From: JADKAV01 sp963704075
GTDB lineage: Bacteria; Actinomycetota; Actinomycetes; S36-B12; UBA10799
Length of the DNA stretch: 64,000 nt
Assembly (NCBI GenBank): GCA_963704075.1
Contig: CAVPGV010000004.1
Location: 1-64,000, forward strand
Direction: 5' to 3'
Shown here: positions 1 to 8,607 of the stretch, one piece after another
Numbering within the stretch: the stretch's first letter is position 1
How the letters are laid out: the number at the start of each line of letters is the position of its first letter
Made by a program: the position numbers and the translations under genes
The notes under the pieces: generated by a model
Told to the model about the DNA's origin: nothing
Databases searched by the model: none
What the model saw: only the letters and a program-made list of their open reading frames with translations

Positions 1-52
1 AGCCGGCCCCCCCGATCGTCGTGAACGCCACGACGAGGCGACGTCGAGACAC
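1..52 (-). CDS. Possible N-terminus of an exported protein leaving the window
   Basis: Read leftwards from a GTG at 52, the sequence encodes VSRRRLVVAFTTIGGAG before the window ends. This is a short basic stretch followed by a hydrophobic one, like the start of a signal peptide or membrane anchor. No clear ribosome binding site stands just upstream, and only 17 codons are visible, so family and function cannot be judged. It may equally be chance. Confidence 0.28.
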   Translation of the reverse strand, partial: MSRRRLVVAFTTIGGAG

Positions 53-586
53 CGCCGATTTCGGGCTGGTACCTTCCGGGGGATGTCAGCGACCGGCCGG
101 ACCGCCGACGGGGTGGGCAGGCTCGCTCCGGCTGGACGGAATGGCCGATGCAGGCTGACGTCCGCACCGGCTGAAACGCTGGGTGATGCGCAGCCCGCTT
201 ATCGGGTCCTTCGGTTCTCAAGCCGGTACCCGCGGGGCGCCCCCCACCACCCTTGACATCCGAGGAAGCCTTCTGGTGAAGATGCCCGGAGATTCGCAAC
301 CTTTACCTCAGCGGAGTCCCTCCCGCCGCGCCATCAGGCCAAGCGCGCAAGAATCCGTGCACCCGATGACCGGTCGGTCATTCACCGAAAGCGGCACGGG
401 CCCCATCTATGCAGGCAGCCGAAGCCGCCAACACGGCCCCCGTCAACTCACCCCTCAAATCGAAGCGGCCCCTGCCGTCGACCCGAATGCTGCCCGGGAA
501 TCGGAGAAAGGACCGAACGACCACTTGCGCATCGCTTAACCACCCTCGTGGGCGCGCACGGTCTGTTGGTGAGCTCGCAGTAGGAC
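53..586. other. 534-base stretch with no recognised gene
   Basis: No reading frame here resembles a protein I know, and I see no tRNA, RNase P, tmRNA or riboswitch core on either strand. A TTGACA hexamer lies at 253-258 without a convincing -10 partner at 16-19 bases. The stretch lies between the AlaX stop and a possible leftward gene start, so it may hold that gene's promoter. Confidence 0.5.
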
Positions 587-1423
587 CTAGCCGACGCTGG
601 TGACGGCAACGACCGTAGCTTCATCCGGGGTCTCGTAACGGACCGTCACCGCGCCGAGTTCTCGCAGCGCCGTGACATGGGTGCCGCCGCACGCGATGCG
701 GTACTCCCCCTCCGGGACGTGGCAGCACCAGTAGCGCATGTCCGTCAGATGGGGACCTTCGGTCTGGATCTCGACGCTGGCGTCGGCATCGATCCAGGCT
801 TGGATCTGGGCGTCGACCTGTGCGGACACGGCATCGAGGCTCTCGCGGAAGGATGCCGTGTCGAATCCCTTCTTTCGCAGCGATTTGCCCAACCGGTACG
901 TGTCGCGCGCCTGATCGGGCACCATGCGCGATTCGGTGAGTGCGATCTTGTCGAAGTCGGGGTTGCCGACACCGTCCCGCGCGACGTCCTTGCGCCACAG
1001 GTCCTTGACCACCGCGTTCAGCGCCAGGGCAGACACGTGACATGCGGTGTGGGCCCGGCTCAAGGCGGCCCGCCGTTCTGCGTCCACCCGCAGGTCGACC
1101 GGTTGACCGACCTCCGGTGCGTCCGCGGCAGCGACGACGTGCACAACCACCCACGTGTGGTCGGGGTCGCCACGACGCGCGGTGATCGCATCCCCCACGC
1201 TCATTGCCCCGTCGGCGTCGATGGCGCCGACCAGACAGTCAAGTACCGGTGCACCGTTGAGGGTGCCGCTATCCGCGGGCTGGTCCGGCCAACTGGGGTC
1301 GACGGGGTGGAACGGGGTGCGGTCGGTGATGACCCCGACTGCCTCACCCAGCGGTTCGACGCGTTCGACGGTTCCCGATCCGGAGACCACACCGGCCGGG
1401 AAGTCGACCACCGTGGCGCTCAC
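587..1423 (-). CDS. AlaX-type alanyl-tRNA editing / metal-dependent hydrolase
   Basis: A 278-residue stand-alone relative of the editing half of alanyl- and threonyl-tRNA synthetases. Such proteins hydrolyse mischarged tRNA (classically Ser-tRNA-Ala or Gly-tRNA-Ala) in the cytoplasm. The zinc-site pattern is visible: HTACH (His125 and His129) and, in the C-terminal SAD region, CGGTH (Cys245 and His249). The N-terminal 100 residues form the expected beta-rich barrel. The start is placed at GTG 1423 because it overlaps the preceding TGA as GTGA; upstream in-frame codons would reach into the neighbouring gene. It is the third gene of a leftward set with the zinc-ribbon protein and Nif3. Substrate identity is inferred from family only. 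Confidence 0.85.
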   Translation of the reverse strand: MSATVVDFPAGVVSGSGTVERVEPLGEAVGVITDRTPFHPVDPSWPDQPADSGTLNGAPVLDCLVGAIDADGAMSVGDAITARRGDPDHTWVVVHVVAAADAPEVGQPVDLRVDAERRAALSRAHTACHVSALALNAVVKDLWRKDVARDGVGNPDFDKIALTESRMVPDQARDTYRLGKSLRKKGFDTASFRESLDAVSAQVDAQIQAWIDADASVEIQTEGPHLTDMRYWCCHVPEGEYRIACGGTHVTALRELGAVTVRYETPDEATVVAVTSVG

Positions 1424-2157
1424 AGTCCCGACTCCGAGGTGCGCACCATGATCGCCCCGCACTCCTCACAACGGATGATCTCGTCCGCAGCGGCAGAACG
1501 CAGCCGGTCCAGGTCGGACGAGCTGAACTCCAACTGACACGAACCGCACCGCCCGTGCCGCACAAGCCCCGCGCCGCGCCCGCTGCGCTCGCGGATCTTC
1601 TCGTACAACGCGACCAGATCGGCTGGCAGCATCGCGACGACATCGGCCCGGTGCTGCTCCAGCGCGACCGTCTCACTCGCGATCTCATCCTCGCGACGAT
1701 CCCACGCAGCAGCCGCCTCCTGGGCGTCACGGCGTGCCTGGTCCATGGCCTGCTCGGCGTCGCGCAACGTCGAGTTCATCTGCTCGAGGCTTTCCATGAT
1801 CTCGAGTTCCACGTCCTCTAGTTCGGCCTGTCGCCGGGCGAGGCTCTGCAGTTCGTGCTGGATGTCGGTCATCTGCTTCGGCGTCGCCGCGCCGGAGTCG
1901 AGCGTCTGCTGGTCGCGATCCACGCGTGCGCGTACGGTCTGCACATCCTGCTCGGCGCGCGTGATCTCGCGTTCCAGGTCCTTGATCCGCGTGCGGGCGT
2001 CGACCAGCGTCTCCTCCGCGGCGACCACTGCCGCCCGCATCTCTTTGGCGCGAGCCTTCAGCTCCGAGGTCGCGAGTTCACGTCGCAGTTGCGCGAGCCG
2101 ATGATCGGTCTGCGGGAGTTCGAGCAACTGCTCCTGGGCCTGTGGATCTGCTTTCAT
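1420..2157 (-). CDS. Coiled-coil zinc-ribbon protein (CT398 / Rv2229c-like)
   Basis: A 245-residue protein with a long Arg/Glu/Gln-rich coiled coil over roughly residues 5-170 and a C-terminal C4 zinc ribbon whose knuckles are visible as GRCGSCQ and IRCEECG. Members of this family are widespread in actinobacteria next to Nif3. Biochemical role is unknown; a nucleic-acid or protein scaffold has been suggested for relatives. Start ATG 2157 follows an excellent AGGAGGA site and overlaps the Nif3 stop as ATGA, so the two are probably translationally coupled. The gene ends in a GTGA overlap with the AlaX gene. Confidence 0.88.
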   Translation of the reverse strand: MKADPQAQEQLLELPQTDHRLAQLRRELATSELKARAKEMRAAVVAAEETLVDARTRIKDLEREITRAEQDVQTVRARVDRDQQTLDSGAATPKQMTDIQHELQSLARRQAELEDVELEIMESLEQMNSTLRDAEQAMDQARRDAQEAAAAWDRREDEIASETVALEQHRADVVAMLPADLVALYEKIRERSGRGAGLVRHGRCGSCQLEFSSSDLDRLRSAAADEIIRCEECGAIMVRTSESGL

Positions 2158-3258
2158 CCGGTTCCTCCTCGGTGACCGCTCCATGGGTCGGTCACCTGTT
2201 GGCTGACGTGAGTTCCCAGGCCGAGTGTCTCGAGCCTGTTCGCGGTCTGACCACACCAGGGCCACTCGCTGGCCCAGTGGGCGACGTCGATCACGGCGCA
2301 CCCGCCGTCTGCCAGATGCTCGTCAACGGTGTGGTGCTTCAAGTCCGCGGTGACCAGGACGTCGGCCACGCGCGATGCGGCAGGCAACTCCGACGCGCCG
2401 GACCCCCCGACCACCGCTACGGTCTCGATAAGGGTGTCGGGATCCCCCGCGAACCGCACCCCGGCAGCGGTGGCGGGCAAGGCCTGGGCCACGATGTCGG
2501 CGAAGTGCGACAGCGTCTGCCGCGGGATCCCGCCCACCCGACCCAGACCCAGACCAGGGTCCGCGCGCAGGATCTCGGTGAAGTCGTAGGCCGGCTCCTC
2601 GTACGGATGCGCGGTCAGAAGTGCCGAGGTCACCGCTGGTCTCGCCGGAACCGGGAGGACCATCTCGAGCCGGTCCTCATCGACCTGTTCGATGCGACCG
2701 ACCTCCCCGATGTGCGGATCGGCGCCCGGCCAGCGGTCGGAACGTACCCACGCCCGCCGTCGCATAGGCGCACCGGTCGTACTCGCCGATGGTCCCGGCC
2801 CCCGCCGCCGCCAGCGCGTCGATCAACTGCTCGCGATCGGCTTGCGGGACGTACACCGTGAGGCGCAGAAGGGTGGAAGTGCGGCTCTCCAACGGCACAG
2901 GGTTCTGCAGGCCGAGAGCTCCAGCCAGCGCGTCGTTCACGCCCGGGTTGGCCCGGTCGGCGTTCGTGTGTGCGTTGAAATGCGCGATGCCGGCGCGGAT
3001 CAGGTCCTGTGCGAAGCGGCCCTTGGCACCGCTCAGCGCCGTCACACCGGACAGCCACAAGGGGTGGTGCGTCACGATCAGATCGACCCGGCGCTCGATG
3101 GCCTCAGCCGCGATCCCCTCGGTGGGATCCACGGCCAGCAGCACCGACTCCACGTCAGCGTCCGGATCCCCGAAGGTCAGGCCCACCGAATCCCACGGCT
3201 CGGCCAACTCCGGGGGGAACCACCGCTCGAGCTCGGTCACCACGTCAGCCAGCCGCAC
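2154..3258 (-). CDS. Nif3-like dinuclear metal-centre protein (one frameshift)
   Basis: Nif3/YbgI/GTP cyclohydrolase I type 2 family, about 367 residues once one extra base is ignored, which is the long form with a central insert usual in actinobacteria. Metal-site motifs are present on both sides of the break: DLIVTHHPLW and HFNAHTNADRA in the N-terminal half, DLKHHTVDEH and DVAHWASEW in the C-terminal half. The frame changes near 2735, where removing one G from a GGG run restores PLAGADPHIGEV. Start is GTG 3258, only two bases after the tRNA-Val 3' end; a start further upstream would have to cross the tRNA. Physiological role of the family remains unsettled. Confidence 0.88.
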
Positions 3259-3259
3259 G

Positions 3260-3332
3260 TGGGCCCGGCCGGACTCGAACCGACGACCTTCCCGGTGTAA
3301 GCGGGGCGCGCTACCAGCTGCGCTACGGGCCC
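3260..3332 (-). tRNA. tRNA-Val (anticodon TAC)
   Basis: All 73 positions fit a cloverleaf: acceptor stem GGGCCCG paired with CGGGCCC, D stem GCGC/GCGC, anticodon loop CTTACAC (anticodon TAC), T loop TTCGAGT and discriminator A. The outermost anticodon-stem pair is a C-A mismatch. CCA is not encoded. The mature 3' end lies one base before the GTG of the Nif3 gene. Confidence 0.96.
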
Positions 3333-3605
3333 AGTACAGGGTACCCAGATGCGCCGGGCGGTGATGCGTCCCCGTCCGGGCCTGGCGACGACGCACCACC
3401 GTGCTCATATCGTGAGCCCGATCGCGGCTTCGCGCATTCGCAAGAACCCGACCCTGTGCCCGGGCCAGGAACCGCACTGAGGGCTGTTCACCGGCTCCCC
3501 GGGCAATCTCACCGCACGATTTGTCCGAACCGACTTGCAAGTCGGGCGTGAGTTGTGTGGACTTGGGCTTGTGTTCGGAGTAGCCGGCAAATTGACACGC
3601 CGCCC

Positions 3606-4016
3606 ATGAGTACGCAGACCTTCGACCAACTCCCTCTGGGACTGGCCCACGGCCAGGTCGTGATGGAGATCGGTCTCGATTCCGATTGCGACGACACCAT
3701 CCGCGACGCCTTCGTGGCAGCGATCGGCCAGGAGTTGCTGGACGAGGACAGCGACGAGATCGTCGAGGCCATCCTGTTGTGGTGGCGCGACGACGACGGG
3801 GACCTCGTGGACGGGCTCATGGACGCGCTGGGTCCGCTGGCCGACAACGGTGTGATCTGGCTGCTCACTCCGAAGGCGGGCCGCGACGGGCACATCGAGC
3901 CCTCCGAGATCAGCGAGGCCGCGCCCACCGCCGGTCTGCAACCCACCCGGACCATCAGCGCGAGTCGCAGTTGGCAGGGCACCCGACTGGTCACCCCGAA
4001 GTCGAACCGCCGCTGA
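3606..4016 (+). CDS. DUF3052 family protein
   Basis: A 136-residue acidic cytoplasmic protein of the actinobacterial DUF3052 family; the ILLWWRDDDGDLVDGLMDAL block and the C-terminal SRSWQGTRLV stretch are typical. No enzymatic motif is evident and no function is established. It sits 133 bases upstream of aceE in the same direction, the same pairing as the Mycobacterium genes around Rv2239-Rv2241, which hints at a link with pyruvate dehydrogenase. Start ATG 3606 was chosen because homologues begin at about this point; 17 further in-frame codons upstream look like leader sequence. Confidence 0.85.
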   Translation: MSTQTFDQLPLGLAHGQVVMEIGLDSDCDDTIRDAFVAAIGQELLDEDSDEIVEAILLWWRDDDGDLVDGLMDALGPLADNGVIWLLTPKAGRDGHIEPSEISEAAPTAGLQPTRTISASRSWQGTRLVTPKSNRR

Positions 4017-4149
4017 GCCGTACCTGCCTGCCGCCGGAGGTCGGGCGCATCGGGAATAGCCACCAGCCCCCACTCTCCCGTCGCCAGCACTGTCGTCCGG
4101 GCCGCTGCGCGACTACTGTCGGATGCGAGCGAAGACAAGGTGGTGGACC

Positions 4150-6852
4150 GTGAAAGGTATTCCGACCCAATACGTGGACTCCGATCCAGAGGAGAGCCAG
4201 GAATGGATCGAATCCCTCGATGCGACGATCGACGCGGCCGGGCCGACCCGGGCGCGCCACCTCGTGCGCGAACTGTTGCGCCGGGCCTCGGAGCGCAACG
4301 TCGGCCTCTCGGACCTGCGGCAGACCGACTACATCAACACCATCCATCCAGAGGATGAGCCGGAGTTCCCCGGCGATGAAGAGATCGAGCATCGAATCCG
4401 CGCCTACTGCCGCTGGAACGCCGCGATCATGGTCCACCGGGCGCAGCGTCCGGGCGTGGCCGTCGGCGGACACATCAGTTCCTACGCGTCCTCAGCGTCG
4501 CTCTACGAGGTGGGGTTCAACCACTTCTTCAACGGCCCCGGGGTCGACGGCGGGGACCAGATCTACTATCAGGGTCACGCGTGCACCGGCATCTACGCCC
4601 GCGCCTTCCTGGAAGGCCGGATCACTGAGGACCGGATGGACGGTTTCCGTCAGGAACTGAGTCACGGCGGGTTGGGCCAAGGCCTGCCCAGCTACCCGCA
4701 CCCGCGGCTGATGAGCGACTTCTGGCAGTTCCCCACCGTCTCGATGGGACTCGGGCCCGAAGCCGCGATCTACCAGGCCCGGTTCAACCGCTACCTGCAC
4801 AACCGCGGGATCAAGGACACCTCCCGGCAGCACGTGTGGGCCTTCCTCGGTGACGGTGAGACCGACGAGCCGGAGGCGTTGGGCCATCTGGACGAGGCAG
4901 CCCGCGAGGGCCTGGACAACCTGACCTTCGTCATCAACTGCAACCTGCAGCGCCTCGACGGACCGGTACGCGGGAACGGCAAGATCATCCAGGAACTCGA
5001 GTCGTATTTCCGCGGCGCCGGCTGGAACGTGATCAAAGTGGTGTGGGGCCGCGAGTGGGATCCACTGCTGGCCCAGGACGCCGAGGGTGCGCTCGTGCAG
5101 ACCATGAACGACACCCTCGACGGCGACTACCAGACGTTCAAGGGCGAATCCGGAGCCTACGTCCGCGAGCACTTCTTCAACAAGGACCCACGGCTGGCCG
5201 CGATGGTCGCGGACTACTCCGACGACCAGATCTGGAAGCTCAAGCGCGGAGGCCACGACTACCTCAAGCTCTACGCCGCGTACAAGGCTGCCCTTGAGCA
5301 CAAGGGACAGCCCACGGTGATCCTCGCCAAGACCGTCAAGGGCTGGACGCTGGGTTCGCACTTCGAGTCCCGCAACTCCACCCACCAGATGAAGAAACTG
5401 ACGCTCGACGACCTGCTCGCCTTCCGCGACCGCCTTCACATCCCCTTCACCGACGACCAGATCGATGCCAAACTCCCCCCGTACTACCACCCGGGACCTG
5501 ACCACCCCCACATCAAGTACATGCTCGACCGCCGACGCGAACTCGGCGGATCCTTGCCCCACCGCGAGCAGAAGTCCCGGCCGCTCGCCCTGCCCGGCGA
5601 CAAGCCGTACGACGTGGTCAAGCGTGGTTCCGGGACCCAGGAAGTGGCCACGACGATGGCGTTCGTGCGCCTGCTCAAGGAACTGATCAAGGATTCCGAG
5701 ATCGGCAAGCGGTTCGTCCCGATCATCCCGGACGAGGCCCGTACGTTCGGGATGGACGCGATGTTCCCGACCCAGAAGATCTACAACCCCAAGGGTCAGC
5801 AGTACCAGGCGGTGGACCGGGAACTGTTCTTGTCCTACAAGGAGTCGGTCACCGGTCAGATCCTGCACGAGGGCATCAACGAGGCCGGCTCGGTGGCTTC
5901 CTTCCAGGCCGCGGGTTCGTCGTATTCGACCCACGACGAACCGATGATCCCGGTCTACATCTTCTACTCGATGTTCGGCTTCCAGCGCACCGGTGACCAA
6001 CTGTGGGCATGCATGGACCAGAAGGTTCGTGGATTCCTGCTCGGAGCCACAGCCGGTCGCACGACCCTCAACGGCGAGGGGCTGCAGCACGAGGACGGGC
6101 ACTCGCACCTCCTGGCATCCACCAACCCGGCGGTGCTGGCCTACGACCCGGCGTTCGCCTTCGAGGTCGGGCACATCATCAGGGACGGTCTTCGCCGCAT
6201 GTACGGCGAGGATTCCGAGGACGTCTTCTACTACCTCACGGTCTACAACGAGCCGATCGTGCAGCCGGCCGAGCCCGACGGTGTGGACGTCGAGGGAATC
6301 CTCAAGGGGATGCACTTGTGGTCCCGCGGCGAAGGCGATGGTCCGCGTGCGCAACTGCTGGCCTCCGGGGTGGCCGTGCCATGGGCGATGCGTGCGCAGG
6401 AACTGCTCAAGCAGGACTGGGGCGTGGTGGCCGACGTCTGGTCGGTCACCTCGTGGACCGAACTGCGCCGCGACGCGCTGGCTGCCGAGCGGGAGGCGCT
6501 GCTGGACCCGGCGTCGCCGGCGCGGGTGCCCTATGTGACACAGGCGTTGCAGGACGCGTCCGGGCCGGTGGTGGCGGTCAGCGACTACATGCGTGCGGTG
6601 CAGGACCAGATCCGCCCGTTCGTGACCGCGGACTTCATCTCCCTGGGTACCGACGGCTGGGGCATGTCCGACACCCGTGGTGCTCTGCGGCGGCACTTCC
6701 TGGTGGACGCGGAATCCATCACGACCCAGACGTTGGCGATGCTCGCAGCCCGCGGCCAGGTCGACCCGGATGCCCCGGCGGCAGCGGCACGCCGATACCA
6801 GCTCGACGACCCGGGCGCAGCGGACGCAGGCAACACCGAAGGCACCGGCTGA
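4150..6852 (+). CDS. aceE: Pyruvate dehydrogenase E1 component, homodimeric type
   Basis: Thiamine-diphosphate-dependent decarboxylase that feeds acetyl groups from pyruvate to the E2 lipoyl domains of the pyruvate dehydrogenase complex. The 900-residue length matches the homodimeric gamma-proteobacterial/actinobacterial type (E. coli about 887). The cofactor motif is clear: GDGETDEPEALG followed by NLTFVINCNLQRLDG. The C-terminal half carries the transketolase-like pyrimidine domain (LLASTNP, YYLTVYNEP). Start GTG 4150 is preferred because AAGGTGG sits seven bases before it; ATG 4123 is an in-frame alternative adding nine residues. The frame is intact over 2.7 kb. The E2 and E3 genes are not in the window. 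Confidence 0.96.
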   Translation: MKGIPTQYVDSDPEESQEWIESLDATIDAAGPTRARHLVRELLRRASERNVGLSDLRQTDYINTIHPEDEPEFPGDEEIEHRIRAYCRWNAAIMVHRAQRPGVAVGGHISSYASSASLYEVGFNHFFNGPGVDGGDQIYYQGHACTGIYARAFLEGRITEDRMDGFRQELSHGGLGQGLPSYPHPRLMSDFWQFPTVSMGLGPEAAIYQARFNRYLHNRGIKDTSRQHVWAFLGDGETDEPEALGHLDEAAREGLDNLTFVINCNLQRLDGPVRGNGKIIQELESYFRGAGWNVIKVVWGREWDPLLAQDAEGALVQTMNDTLDGDYQTFKGESGAYVREHFFNKDPRLAAMVADYSDDQIWKLKRGGHDYLKLYAAYKAALEHKGQPTVILAKTVKGWTLGSHFESRNSTHQMKKLTLDDLLAFRDRLHIPFTDDQIDAKLPPYYHPGPDHPHIKYMLDRRRELGGSLPHREQKSRPLALPGDKPYDVVKRGSGTQEVATTMAFVRLLKELIKDSEIGKRFVPIIPDEARTFGMDAMFPTQKIYNPKGQQYQAVDRELFLSYKESVTGQILHEGINEAGSVASFQAAGSSYSTHDEPMIPVYIFYSMFGFQRTGDQLWACMDQKVRGFLLGATAGRTTLNGEGLQHEDGHSHLLASTNPAVLAYDPAFAFEVGHIIRDGLRRMYGEDSEDVFYYLTVYNEPIVQPAEPDGVDVEGILKGMHLWSRGEGDGPRAQLLASGVAVPWAMRAQELLKQDWGVVADVWSVTSWTELRRDALAAEREALLDPASPARVPYVTQALQDASGPVVAVSDYMRAVQDQIRPFVTADFISLGTDGWGMSDTRGALRRHFLVDAESITTQTLAMLAARGQVDPDAPAAAARRYQLDDPGAADAGNTEGTG

Positions 6853-6873
6853 GTCCTCGGCCGCAGGGGTCGT

Positions 6874-6934
6874 GCGTCGGATTCTGTGGGTGGTTGGGTT
6901 CGCTGCTGAACCGGCCGCTGAGAGATTCCGACGC
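6874..6934. terminator. Possible bidirectional terminator after aceE
   Basis: GCGTCGGATTC (6874-6884) pairs with GATTCCGACGC (6924-6934) with one mismatch, enclosing a smaller GGTTC/GAACC hairpin. It lies between the convergent aceE and CoA-transferase genes. There is no U tract. Confidence 0.35.
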
Positions 6935-6990
6935 GCGGCAGCCTGACCGACTTCCCTGCGAACTCGCCCGGATCCTGGCCAGTTAGCGCC

Positions 6991-8218
6991 TCAGCCCCGC
7001 CCTTGGGCCTTGGCCGCATCCCACAACGCGTCACGCGCGTCTGGATGCGCCGCGTGCTCGATGAGCTGGCGCACCTGCTCACGCTCCTCGTTGCCGAAGA
7101 TCTGGGCCAGGCCGTACTCGGTGACCACCGACGAGTGCTGGAAAGACGTCACCGGGCCCTCGATCAGGGGGACGATCGTCGACACCTGCGCTCGCGGGTG
7201 CCAGGACGGCAACGCGATGAACGCGTGTCCGCCCTGAGAGTGCAATGCCCCCACGATGAAGTCGGTGGACCCGCCGAAGCCCGAGTAGATCCGACCCTTG
7301 ATACGTGAGGCGTTCGCCTGACCGTAGAGGTCGACCTGCAGTGCCGAATTGACGCTGATCATCGACGGCGTGCGACTGATTCGGCCCGGATTGTTCGTCG
7401 TTTCGGTACGACGCATCCGCACCTGACGGTTGCCGTCGAGCCACTCGTACAACCGCTGACTGCCGAACACGAACGAGGCGGTCAGCGGGACGTCGGTGTC
7501 GAAACACCCCATCTCGTGCAGAGGAAGCACCCCGTCGGAGAACATCTCCGACCAGATCCGCAGTCCCCGGCGTCCTGTCAGGGAAGAGAGAACTGCGTCG
7601 GGAACCGCGCCGATGCCCAGTTGCAGGGTCGCTCCGTCGGGGATCTTGCTGTAGATCCGCCCGGCGATGGCCTGGGCCACCTCGTCGGGTTCGCGAGGCT
7701 CCAGCGACATCAGCGGCTCGTCCACCTCGATCACGTAGTCGATGTCGTCGACGTGCACCAGGGCGTCGCCATAGGTGTGCGGCATGCGCGGATTGGCCTG
7801 AGCGATGACCAGCCCCCCGCGGTCGCGCACCGCCTCGAGAACCGACGGCAGGATGTTGACCTCCAGTCCCATGGACACCACGCCGTCACGCGGGGTCGAC
7901 GTGTGCAGCAGCAAGGACGTCCACCGGCAACGACTGCCGCAGGATGACCGGAGTCAGGCTCAAGCGGCACGGGTAGTACATCAGCGACTGGCTGCGCCGC
8001 ATGCCCGGTCCGACGAACGTCGTCTCGTGGGTCACTCCCGGGCGGCTGGGGATGTCGCCCTGGGCGTTGAGCATGTGCAGCGTGTAACTGGGCACCGCAG
8101 CGTCCACGACCCGCAGCAACTCCTGCGGCGTTGCGAAGTTTCCGGGTGCAACGATCCGCGGGTGGGGCGGTATCGACTCCAGTCGGCTTGCAAGATTCTC
8201 CGGCCGAACTCGCTTCAC
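6991..8218 (-). CDS. Acetyl-CoA hydrolase/transferase family protein (one frameshift)
   Basis: Family I CoA-transferase of the acetyl-CoA hydrolase / 4-hydroxybutyrate CoA-transferase type, about 408 residues when read across one extra base near 7905. Substrates are acyl-CoA thioesters and free acids; the exact pair cannot be told. The catalytic-glutamate region is visible as IWSEMFSDGVLPLHEMG, and GGSTDFIVGALHSQGG and the C-terminal TEYGLAQIFG block are family signatures. Start GTG 8218 overlaps the stop of the response regulator as GTGA, replacing a longer spurious N-terminus. It is the last gene of a run with a histidine kinase and a receiver protein, so its expression is probably coupled to theirs. 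Confidence 0.88.
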
Positions 8219-8607
8219 AGTGTGGGCTCCATTTCGCCGCCACCTTCCAGCACGCGGTCTATCCAGTCGAGAAGTGCCCCCGGGTCGAAAGGTTTGGGCA
8301 GGAAGACGTTGGCTCCGGCGCTCCACCCCGCCCAGGTGGTGGCGTCGTCGGCGGCCGCCGTGAGAAGGATCACGGGCAGGGTGCTGGTGGCCGACCGGGC
8401 CCGCAGTTCGGTCAGGACGTCCAGTCCGCTGATCCCGGGCATCATGATGTCCAGCACCACGCAGTCGGGCAGCTCCGGCTGACTGAGGGTCTCCAGCGCA
8501 GAGGGTCCGTCAACCGCCTCGAAAACCACATGATCCTCGAGCTCCAGCGTGTCGCGGATGACAGCTCGCACGCTCGGCTCGTCGTCGACGATCAGGATCG
8601 TGGCCAT
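8215..8607 (-). CDS. Single-domain response regulator (CheY-like receiver)
   Basis: A 130-residue stand-alone receiver domain without an output domain. The acidic pair sits in ILIVDDEPSVR, the phospho-acceptor Asp in CVVLDIMMPGISG, the switch Thr in VILLTAAAD and the conserved Lys in FLPKPFDPG. It begins at ATG 8607, sharing one base with the stop of the upstream histidine kinase (TGATG), so the pair is almost certainly cognate. With no DNA-binding domain it presumably acts through protein contacts or as a phosphorelay intermediate. A TTG codon directly before the ATG is an alternative start. Confidence 0.92.
   Translation of the reverse strand: MATILIVDDEPSVRAVIRDTLELEDHVVFEAVDGPSALETLSQPELPDCVVLDIMMPGISGLDVLTELRARSATSTLPVILLTAAADDATTWAGWSAGANVFLPKPFDPGALLDWIDRVLEGGGEMEPTL

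Noticed and set aside
1..586. RNase P RNA, tmRNA or other structural RNA
   Set aside because: None of the universally conserved core sequences is present on either strand.
4492..6696. A 734-codon frame antisense to aceE
   Set aside because: A GC-skew shadow of an intact, highly conserved gene; its product has no recognisable motif.
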